Below are positions 1 through 10,700 of a stretch of 64,000 bases of DNA, piece after piece (position 1 is the stretch's first letter; every line of letters begins with the position of its first letter). The translations under genes were made by a program, and so were the position numbers. Source of the DNA: Colius striatus (taxonomy: Eukaryota; Chordata; Aves; Coliiformes; Coliidae); the NCBI RefSeq assembly GCF_028858725.1, contig NC_084761.1, positions 93,087,971-93,151,970 of the forward strand. The letters run 5' to 3'. The notes under the pieces were generated by a model. It had not been told where the DNA came from. It searched no databases and saw nothing but the letters and a program-made list of their open reading frames with translations.

Positions 1-954
1 ACCAGAGATCAAACTTTGTCCTATATTTCCTCCAAAAACATGTGAATGAGTGATAACAATAGAAATAGTGAGTTCCAATGTAATACCAGAAATTTATAGC
101 AGAGGTCACACATTTAGTACAGCATTTAAAGCTGGTTTAGTGCAAACATATTTGACGCACAAATGCAGCGATACACAGTTCTGATGCAATTTCCTGAGAC
201 AAGTAATATTTTCATGTGATCTGCCAAGAAATAGTCAGGTATATTTTTTGAGAAATATTTTCAATGTAAGTATATGTTATGAAAAGCACTTTAGAGTTGC
301 TGACTTGTTGCAGTAAATTAATAAGATACTGAAAACCTTTTCAGTATTAAATAGCTTCTAGTGATAGAATATCTTTATTGGCAAAAGGAACTGTAGTATA
401 CATACTAAACCACAGCAAGATGATTTGGTGATAAAAGAAGTGAGACTTTGTTTCTGAAGAAAAATAGAATTAAAGTAAAATTTAATTTAGTATGAACAAG
501 TATAGGAATAATATTTATCAGCAAAGAAATCTAAATATATCTAAATAAAACAGAGGAAATAGTTAATCTCAGTGTTTTTAGTAAGCCATGAAAAGGCAAA
601 TGAGTTATAAAATCGACAGTAAATGTTTTTAATTCAATCTTTCGTATTTCATTAGTAAGCAATTCTTTTAAACAAGAATTTTATGTTTTCAGTTCAATAC
701 ATGATCTGTTGCACTACTTCAGGCAGTATCTAGGCTGTAGTAGTAATAATAATAATAGTAATATCAGTGCTGATAAGCTTAGGAGTGAAAACAGACATTT
801 TAATTTATGAGACAACATGGATTTTATTAATACCATATGCATTTTCATAGAGGTAAGGATACTATTTGATCAGTGTTCCTTAATGCCTTGCCAACTATGC
901 ATTTGTCTTATGCACAAATTTATGTAAAATTACCTTTTATTGTGTATATTGCAG
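1..954 (+). other. SPON2: SPON2 last intron (partial)
   Basis: AT-rich sequence leading to a clean 3' splice site, with a pyrimidine-rich run and the AG at 953-954. No earlier SPON2 exon is recognisable, so the rest of the gene lies upstream of the window. It holds a short TAA/TAG trinucleotide run near 738-763 and nothing else I can name. Confidence 0.7.
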
Positions 955-1133
955 AAACACCACTGGACTGTGAGGTTTCACAATGGTCTTCCTGGGGTCT
1001 CTGCAGAGGTGTCTGCAGAGAAACAGGGACCAAGATAAGAACCCGTTTTGTACTTCTTCATCCCGCCAATAATGGATTGCCTTGTCCAAATCTGGATGAA
1101 GAAACAGGATGTGAACCAGAGAATTGTATCTGA
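955..1133 (+). CDS. SPON2: Spondin-2 terminal coding exon (TSP1 repeat)
   Basis: This is the last coding exon of spondin-2 (mindin), a secreted extracellular-matrix protein that binds integrins and bacterial surfaces and acts in innate immunity. The exon begins in codon phase 2 after the AG at 953-954. It reads about 59 residues, starting E-T-P-L-D-C-E-V-S, to a TGA at 1131-1133. The reading contains six cysteines, the WSSWGLC motif (a W-x-x-W C-mannosylation site) and the basic stretch after it, which together make a complete thrombospondin type 1 repeat. The human SPON2 C terminus has the same length and pattern, including PANNG near the middle. The reef/spondin domain is encoded upstream of the window. 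An ATG-initiated open frame at 873 exists, but the first 27 codons are intron, so the splice site at 955 is preferred. TMED11 and RNF212 follow on the same strand, as in human 4p16.3, which supports the identification. Confidence 0.94.
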
Positions 1134-1359
1134 AATAAAGAAAGACAATAATTCAGATAATTTAAAAGCAGAATAAGTTTAACTACATGTCAGTCAATGT
1201 TCCTTATAATTTTGATATGCTGTACTGTTTTGCTGAAAAGCTGTATCAGACTGATTTTCAAAGTTATTGTTTAACATCAGGCTTTTTGGGAGTTAAATTC
1301 CTAAGGTTTAGCATGACTACACTACTTGATCATTTACAGACCAAAAGGCCCCAAATAAA
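1134..1359 (+). terminator. SPON2: SPON2 3' UTR with candidate poly(A) signals
   Basis: An AATAAA overlaps the end of the coding region at 1134-1139, and another lies at 1354-1359. The first sits so close to the stop codon that the second, or a more distal one, is more likely to be used. Transcript 3' ends would settle this. Confidence 0.45.
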
Positions 1360-4300
1360 TAATTTCCATAAATCTACTCTAAGTTCTTGAGTACCCTCTA
1401 GTGGCAGAAAAGAAGACATTTGGAAAGATTCAATCACAAAACCTAAAGTAATAACATTCTTAAATATTGTAATTTGTTATCTACAGCTATTTATACCTAG
1501 GAGTTACTTTTTTCCCCCTCTATGTTATATAATTTATTGGTATCTTTGTTATCTTTCTAGACATGTTTAACATGCATTTCTTTAGAAATTACTTCCATAA
1601 ATCAGAGTGACCAGATGTTTGCAGTGTGGTTAAGACAATAGTATAACAGTACGTTTGTCTTGAGATTTATGAGGACGTGAAAGTAACTTTTTCTTTTTTT
1701 CACAACAAATGAGAAGAATATCCGCATGAGGACATTCAGACAACTAGAAAACAATCAGAAGTGTGGATAGTGGTAGAAAACCTCTGAATTTAATTAGAAG
1801 TATTAGCTGACATTCTAAAAACTGACTGATTTTTGGTGTGTGTCCCTCATGAGACAACAAAATTAACATTGTCAACCATAACATAGCATTGTCTTTATAT
1901 ATGCAGTAAACGTGTCTGTGGATCTTTAAATCTGTTTCCTGTTCTTTGTGCCATCCTGACCTTTTTACAGAGAAATCTTAGCAATGGTTTAACATTACCT
2001 ATAATTGAGGTATACAAGGATATAACAAAACACAATATGAAAAAACAGTTCCTGAATGCAATTTCTAATACTCAAATACCTGTTACAAAATGAATGTAAC
2101 ATATGGCTTATAAAGAGTTGTGACTATGAACTAGGAAAAGAATTTTGGAATAACATTGTTCAATAGAATATGTTTACAGTCAGCTCACAAAACTTTTGCA
2201 ACAGACTCCAATTTTACAAATAGACAGAACAGATATTGAATAGGAGAGTTGACCTGAGTAGATTTTCTGGAATGTGTCAAATATCAGAAAATTTATTATG
2301 TACTTAAAAGAGCACAATGTATTCTCTGTAGGGCTGAAACATTTAAAAGGTTCATTTTTTTTCTTCTTTTAGCTTTTTTTTTTTTCCAGCAGATAAATCT
2401 TGCAAAGCCCCAGAGAAATTTGAAACTTCATCAGAGAAGACTAAGTTGGTCCTGCAAATGCTGATAAACACATAGTTGTTGGAGTACAGGAATTCCTACA
2501 CCTTTCATTCTTCACACACCTACTCTTGCCTGCTTCTCAAAATAATTTCATTTACTCTATTATACCTGTTCTATTCACGTTCCCTTATTTCCATTCGATA
2601 ATGGAAATGGTGTTAGTATACTATCATTTTTATATTTAGTGTTTATAAAATCATAGAATCATAGAATGGTAGGGGTTGGAAGGGACCTTGAGAGATCATC
2701 TAGTCCAACTCTCCTGCAGAAGTAGGTCCACATAGATCAGGTCACATAGGAGCATGTCCAGGCAGGTCTTGAAGACCTCCAAGGAAGGAGACTCCACACT
2801 CTCCCTGGGCAGCCTGTGCCAAGGCTCCCTCACCTCAACAGTGAAATAGTTTTTTCTTATGTTTAAGTGGAACTTTTTGTGTTCCAGTTTCATTCCATTA
2901 CCCCTTGTCCTGTAGCTAGCTACAACAACAACAAAAAAAAAAAGTGATGTCCCAACCTCCTGACACCCACTATTTAGATATTTGTAAATGTTAATAAGAT
3001 CTCCCTTCAGTCTCCTCTTCTCCAGACCCAGTTCCCGCAGCTTTTCCTCATATGAAAGATGTTCCAGTCCCTGACTAATTTCTCTGCCTTTTCTTTTTTT
3101 TCTTCTTTTTAAATTATTTTTTGTTTCTTATCTGTTACATATATGTACTTTTTATTTATGTATTTATTTACATTTAGTCACAAAGCTATCACCACCTCAG
3201 AAAACATAAGCACGTACTGAAATTTATATTTAAATATTCTCTGAGGATAGGAGTTAACTTCAAATTGATTGATCAACAAGTAAACTAAACTCAATAAAGG
3301 TCTTGGGAAGAAATAAGATGAAAGTCTAAACTATGAGTAAGGAAAACCTACAAACCACGAGGTATACTTGGAAGAACCTTCCTGAAAGTTCTCTAAACAC
3401 TAGAACTTTTCTTCTTCAAGTATCCTGAACAACTCAGTCCAGTGGAAGAGTATTATCTGCATCTGTAATTGTATATATGGCCTAAATCTAGGATTAGAGT
3501 CCTACAAGAGCATTCCCAGTGTTTACTCAAAATCCTGCAGCCATAAGTTCCCCAAGGGCCACTGGAGGAGGAGGGATGAGAGGAGGAGGTGGAGTAGAAA
3601 AGGAAGTGAAAATCTAGAAGGCCAACACACTTCAGGAAACTCCAGTCAGTGACAAATAACTTTGCTATTTTAGAATACTTATATACACGAATATTCACTG
3701 CTGGTTCCTTCAAGCAGAAGTTTCCTATCCAGTCAGTTACTTGGATATGGTTTCTTCTAGATGAGCAGTGACTTCAGTAGACTTTGGTAAAGATGGCATT
3801 CTTTAAGGTTGCCCTTTTTGCTCTATAATATTTGACCAGTGTTCCAGACATTCACTTTGCAAACACCAGGGATGGAAACAGTTCTTGGCAAAAATGAGGA
3901 TACAGTGGGTACTAGTGAAGAACATTCTAATGATGGGACATGTTTCTTGTAACTTATCTTTGTCAAACTGATGAGTGAAGTATATGATCTCTCTGTGGAT
4001 GTGGCTAGGCCTTTGTAGCTTTCACTCTCAGCATAGTCTTGGATTTGTCTTAAAAAAATTGAGACAGCAAAAAAACCACAGAGAAGCTCTTCCTTCCTTT
4101 TCCCTTACACCCAGTATTACAGATGGCTGACAGCCAAAATGCTGTGAAACTAAATGCCCTGAGATTTAGGGAAGGAAATGGGTAAATTAATTTCTGGGTT
4201 AAAATAATCTCATAAAACACTTTTGGGGGGAAATTTGAAATGGATTTGTAAAGATAATTTTTTTAGCAAGAACATTTTGTAGGAAGAATCAGCTTTGATG

Positions 4301-7300
4301 CCTCGGCAGATATTCTTGCAGAAAGAAAGACAAGGTTGAGGGTAAAGGAACGTAGCAGCAAAAAAGTCACCACAAACTTGCACTGTGGTCCTACAAAAAT
4401 CATGAACACCAAATTAAATTCCTGTAATGGAATTGGGTAATTTATTACTGAAATCAACTTCTTCAGTAACTTAAGGAATTTAAGGATGGCTGGTTCTTCC
4501 TTTCTCCTGGTAGCTAGGAATTCCAGCTGTATCTCTATTTATGCTTTTCTATGGACTGTGGCTTCTCTGCAAACATCCAATAGAGTACCTTGGTGATTAA
4601 TGACTAGGAAAAAGAGCAGGGTAGTTTTGTAGATAAGTCAGGATACAGGAAAGATTGATGTGATCTATGAACTGAACTGAAAAGCTAAGTAAACATGCCT
4701 TTCCACAACTGAGTTGAAACTGTGTCAGAGGGCCAAATCTATACTATACTATACAATCTATATATATAGTTGTATAAATAAACCAACTCTAACTAACCAA
4801 ATCTTGTCCACCAGGCCTGCTATGAAGTGTTGCATGCAGCTGTCAAAATGGCACAAGGTCTGCTGCTAAAGATTATTTCAGGGAGGGGAAGTCTTGGATT
4901 AACTGAGAAATAGTTGTAAGATCCTAGCCACACTAAGTTAAGCATGGTTACAGAAACATGTTAACCAAACTTCTGAAAGAGGAGGGAAAACATATGCTAG
5001 CCTTTCTAATCACTGAATAAGCACTATCCCCAGCAGAACATAGCTGAAGGGTGAACAGAGGTCTGGGAGTACCTGATGATATTGAAGGTAAAAAAGTCAA
5101 TTTCGTTATATTCCCAGTCCCAGGCAATTGAAGTACATTGGGAATATCTGTTCTGTCATGGATGATCCAACATAATAAGGTGAATCAAACTATTCTATGG
5201 CAATATTTAGTGGTCTCAGAAAATAAATCTAGCACTTGAAACAGCAATTCTGAATCCTGTTGAACGGGTTATAGTATGTAGAAGTTGTATCCACGATAAT
5301 TTACAGATACTGTGAATGCCTGAGACAAAATATTCCTCAATATGCTGCATACATATAATATACCTGATCACCTGGAGGCTGATTTATTTTTGGTTGTTTG
5401 AAGACCAGCAGCCCTACTATGTTAACATAAAGTACAGAAATAATGTGTCTGTTCCAACTGGTCTGGGCAGACTGAAGAATAAAGTGGCATTCCCTTGTAT
5501 ATCTTATGTTCTACCATTGGAACACAGAATTTTGGAAACCTCAAGTTGTCAATGAAAAGCTGAAAGGATGATTACTTAAGTCGCTCATGACCTGCAAACA
5601 CTTTTACTTCTTGCAGGTATGTCATGGCATGAGACTTTATGCAGGTGTATGTCAATCAAGATCTCTCTATGGCAGAGGAGTAGAGACCAATTACATGATG
5701 AGATTCTATAGAATCTAAATTGAGTTCTGATGGGTAGATGCTAAAGTAGTAACTGAATCCTAATATCATCCTTGAGACTTCTAAGGATTCAATGGCCATG
5801 AAATGCAATTTGTATCCCTCTGTCCTTAACCATATAGAGTAATAATTAAGGGGTCAAGTCCCCTTGTCTCACAATCTATCAGTATAGGGATGTTAAATTT
5901 GTCTGGAGGTGAACTAACACTTGTATGAGAACTTCTGTGAAGATATTTCATTCTGTGAAATGGACTGAACCAATGATGGCTCTAAGCCTGTCCCATTGCT
6001 AGACAAAGACATTTTTTTCTCCAGACAACTTAATAAAGAACAGGTGCAGTGAAAGGTGATAAACGTGAAACAGTCCTCCTTTTACAGATGTGAAATAATA
6101 CAGTAAGAAATTTTAGGTATTTAGATTCCAGATAGTGAAGAGCAGTTGCTGTCCACCCTTCCTCCTTGCCACTAGGAAAATGCATGTTCTTGTGCTACCA
6201 GTTTTACTGATAGATGCCTTAGCAGAATGCATCTCCTGCAAAGCAGGTTCTCAGAAGAGCTGCCCAGAAAGGGATAAGAAGATCAACACAGTTCTATTTA
6301 GGTGTAACCAAATAGCAGTAAATGCAAATGCAGTAAATGCAAATTTTATGAGGTAATAGAACAAAAAATTCAGGGGAGGTCTTGGACAATATAAGGAAAG
6401 AGCTTGTCATGATCCTTGGTGTGTGCATAGTGTTGAGGATGTAACTTAGGCAGCTGAGCATTTGACAGTTATATATAAACAAAACAGTAAATAAAATCCA
6501 ACTTCCACTTTTTCAAGCAAGATAAATGCTAGTAAAATTCCAACAAGCAAATGATGTTTTCCCTGTCTATGGCACTGTGTACTACATATATAGCATGTGT
6601 AAGTGCAGTAGAGGTAGTTTAAAATCCTATAACCTTAAGTCAAAATGCCAGAACTCTGAAGTGAACTGAGAGGTTCATCAAAGACACATTCAAGGCTACC
6701 AATGAACAATTTCATCTACAATTGCCAGGTGCTGCTGAGAAATGTGGCAGAGTCAGTTTGGAATGTCTGGAAAAGTTGGTGCTTAAACCATAGAGCTTTT
6801 AACAGCAGTGTAGCAAGATTCTGAATATCCTCTCACATTGAGGCAAAACTTTCACATACAGAAATTTCAATTTATAGGGCAAGGAACATGAGTGGTAAAT
6901 GACTTGATCATCAGACATATAGATTGACCTCTATTAGTACAAAGAGTAAAAATAAAAGCTTCAATCATTTGACTTACACTGTAAGACTCTTTGGATTATT
7001 TATTAGGCAGTATCTAAGAAAAAGTCACTCTTATTTTTAAAAAATATTATTAGAAAGTGTTAATTATGTTGGTGTTTTTTATTCCTGCAATATCATGTTC
7101 ATTAGTGTTTCAGATTCTTTTATTTTTCAAGTTCTTTTAGGTAGTCCATATGGCTTTTGTACAGATGTATAGATATGTCCAAAGATTTAGGTTGGAAATT
7201 ACAAGACTTATCAATAAGAGAAATGAAGCTCTGGAATAGTCACTCAGAAGAAATAGCAAATGCAAGTTAACAAGTTAATTTAAGTTGAAAATTAAGCAGT

Positions 7301-7648
7301 TTATGGAAAGTGATACCTAATACCATTGCTTACAGTCATCTAAGGAACTGATCTCAAGTACCTGGGAGGTCCTCAGCAGTTTCACATTCTTCTACGTGTA
7401 TAAAATAAAAATTAATCTAGATGCTGGGAAAGAAGAAAGACTTTACAAGTTATCTTTTTCATGTTATCTCGTTCTGCAGAACATGCTGTAGTTATTTATA
7501 AATGTGTAACCACCAGCTGCCTTTTCTCACAGGTTTTTTTCTTTCTGAAAAATACACTGATAAGCAGCAAACAAGAAACGACCACAAGACTACATACATT
7601 TGTAAATAGTTATCTTCAAAAGCAGTACAACTGGGATCCATAAAAACC
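1360..7648. other. Intergenic spacer SPON2-TMED11
   Basis: AT-rich DNA of about 6.3 kb with one CR1 fragment (2649-3082), poly-T runs near 2370 and 3090, and a 14-bp near-tandem duplication of GCAGTAAATGCAAAT type around 6316-6345. Any untranslated first exon or promoter of TMED11 should lie in the downstream part, but I see no CpG-rich promoter there. No coding exon is supported. Confidence 0.6.
2649..3082 (-). repeat. CR1 LINE 3' fragment
   Basis: It reads inward from the ATCATAGAATCATAGAATGG terminus typical of a reversed CR1 tail, then through the AGGGACCTT and CATCTAGTCCAAC blocks to sequence near GTTCCAGTCCCTGAC. On the minus strand it carries the end of the CR1 ORF2 reading ([18 protein letters not shown], then [10 protein letters not shown]). 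An internal A-rich insertion near 2926-2943 and frame breaks show it is dead. It is a 5'-truncated copy of about 430 bp. Confidence 0.93.
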
Positions 7649-7778
7649 ATGAAAAGCCAACTAATAGGATTTTTTATGAACTTTTGTATTTCTTTTTCAC
7701 TTGCTTTGTATTTTCAGGTTGGAGAAAGAGAAGAGAAATGTATAATTGAAGATATTCCCAGCGACACACTGGTAATTG
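7649..7778 (+). CDS. TMED11: TMED11 coding exon 1
   Basis: Encodes residues 1-43 plus the first base of codon 44: signal peptide and start of the GOLD domain ([14 protein letters not shown]). The donor is G|GTAGGT at 7779. Confidence 0.92.
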
Positions 7779-10700
7779 GTAGGTACTTGTTAATGCTATA
7801 TGATAATCTAACCTATGCAATAATAGAGGTAGCTTGGCTATGTAACAGGAAAATCTGTCGTTGATGAATATGGTAAAATCATGGTGATAAGAAAGAGGGC
7901 ACACTGAAAATAATTCTCAGTGTCCTCACACATTGTGTATATCCATAACACAAAGAAGTGCAGGTTTACAGAGAGCTTGACTGAGAAGTCAAAGAATGCC
8001 TTCTAATTCTACAGCAGGGGAATTGCTACTTCTGTGTGTGCTTCCACACACGCTGACCAATTTACTCATTCATACCAGAATTTCTGTAACATGTTTTTGC
8101 TTATATAAATTGGAGAATTACTTTTTTCATCAACACTGATCTGGAAAGAAGTAATTAAAGATGTGCTAGAGTTCCATTTCACCTGAGACATCACAAGCAC
8201 ATTAGATTTGTCTACAAGACTGTAAATAAAGATTGAAAAGGGATAACAAAAAAGAAAAATCACCTTTTTTATAGATAATATGATAAATATGAAAGACAAT
8301 TCTAGAAATATAATTTGAACAGAGCACACATGCTTTTGGAGGTTGCAGTATGCCTTCTGTAGGGAGTAATTAGAAGTAATCAGAAAGTGTTGTTTGTTAA
8401 TCAACTATTTTTGCAGTATTCTAGAACATTTTCTAGTGTAGTAAACATTTACTGCATTTTACACAGATATAAAGTGCCCGCTGAGCAATTTTAATCATAA
8501 GCACATCAAAGGCATGCACTGTCTTATTATAAATAATTTATCTTTATTTTTCTGAAAAAGCCATAAAGATGTTTAATATTAAGCTATGTTTTATTTAACA
8601 GATTTTAATCTATGTTTTTACTCAGGGAATTACAAAGTACAACGCTGGGATATACATAAACAAGAATTTCTTGAATCTGCTCCTGGTTTGGGAATGTTTG
8701 TGACTGTCACAACTCCTTCTGATGAGGTAAATACGCTTTAAAAATGTTTCTGTAGGATTTATGTGGTGACTTTTGGCACTGGCAGACAGTATTATCTAAT
8801 AATAGACACTTTTGGGAAAAAGTAAATCTACAATCTACTAGCTAGTTTAGTATTTTGATACTGAAAGATGTAAGCATTGTGAGTTCTGTCATAATAAATA
8901 GCAAGGACAATGTTTGATAATGATATGCAGGAACAATTTTTCCATTGCTACTAGATTTTGGAAACTGTCATTAGGAACAGTAAGTGCCAACTAATAAAAT
9001 GGGTTAGATTTTTAAAACATGACTATTGAGTAATGAAGTAAAACTGTAGAGAATGTAATTGAGCAGCAGAAAGAAACCTGATGGTAAACTAAACTGAAAA
9101 AGTCAAGTTTACCATGAGCCTGCATGTAACCATCACACTTAGCAATTGCATGGATTGCCATGAGATCTTGAGCCTTTCCAGAAATGAACTATTTATTTCT
9201 GTTCCTAGACAAGGTCTTAGTTTTCAAAATTTATATGGCTTTTTGTGCATAGCAGAAATCTATAACATTTCAATTGTCACTCTGAGCTAAAATTGTTTCT
9301 TTTTCTCCAAATCTATTTTGAAATTCAAGTGAATTTCATGATGTCAGGAGGTTAATTGATTCCTTATTACATCCAGTTCACAGTACTGATTTTGATTGGT
9401 TTATTGAGACTTAGAATGTACATACTTAACATATACAATATCTAAATTACAGGTACTACTGTCAAAACTGTATGGGCCACAAGGAACATTTTCTTTTACA
9501 TCCTATATATCTGGGGAGCATGCTATCTGCTTAGAGTCTAACTCCACAAGATTTGTGGCATTTGCAGGAAGTAAACTGGTAGGTGTATTTCTTAAATATT
9601 CACTATTGCAATATTATCAATTGTTTACAAACTGCAGAAATTACAAACTAGAAGTTGGTTTAATTTCTAGCAGAAAATTCAACATTCCTAGTGATTAAAG
9701 AAGACAAACCTACAATTACGAAGATGAAGAGATAAAAAGACTCTGAGATTAAAGATTGATCTGAAGTTTATAGAATCATAGAATGGTAGGGGTTGGAAGG
9801 GACCTTTAGAGATCATCTAGTCCAAACCCCCTGCAGAAGCAGGTCCACCTAGATCAGGTTGCACAGGAATGTGTCCACATGAGACCTGCAAGGAAGGAGC
9901 CTCCACACACTCCCTGGGCAGCCTGTGCCAGGGCTCCCTCACCTCAAGAGTGAAATAGTTTTTTCTTATGTTTAAATGGAACTTTTTGTGTTCCAGCTTC
10001 ATCCCACTACCCCTTGTCCTGCTGCTAGATACCATAGAAAAAAGTGCTGCCCCAACCTCCTGACACCCACCAGTGGTACAGAAGTTGGTACAGTGCTTTC
10101 ATTATTGAAGATTCTGATCAACAATAACAGCTACTTGATTAAAAAAGATAGGTATCTATGATTGACTAACACAAACACTTGTAGTAAAGATATTCCATGT
10201 CTTTACTAAGTTAGATTGAATGCCTGTAGAAAATTTAACTTTTAATTTTTGGAAGACATCCAAATTATGAATATATTAGCATATTCAATATTGTCTACTA
10301 CAAAAAAAAATTGGCCTTAATTCAGATTTTGAAAAAAATCAACCAAATTCATTAGAGGAGATGTCACAGCTCTAATCTATTTCAGCAAACAATGCCATAA
10401 ACAGTTTTGAAAATATTTGAAAATGTATATCTGAAAAGATATTTAGCTAGATGAGAATTATTTTCTAGAGGTGTTTTTTATTTCAGTTGAGTGAAGAAGA
10501 GTTAAATAACCAGTTGGATATAAACATCTCCTAACACATTTACATATGTTAAGTGATGTAGGGCAAGTTTAATCCTAGAAGTATGCTTTGGGAGCACGGA
10601 GATGACACAGAACCACAACGAGTTAACAGCACTGAAAAGGGAATAACTAGATATTTCTTCTGGACTGATTTATGAAAATGAATGGAACTTTAATCAAGTA

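Noticed and set aside
873-954. ATG-initiated extension of the SPON2 exon
   Set aside because: The extra 27 codons precede a good 3' splice site and do not resemble spondin-2. They are intron.
7461-7643. 60-codon frame ending just before the TMED11 start
   Set aside because: It could be an upstream ORF if transcribed, but no TMED11 transcription start is known here and the residues are unremarkable.
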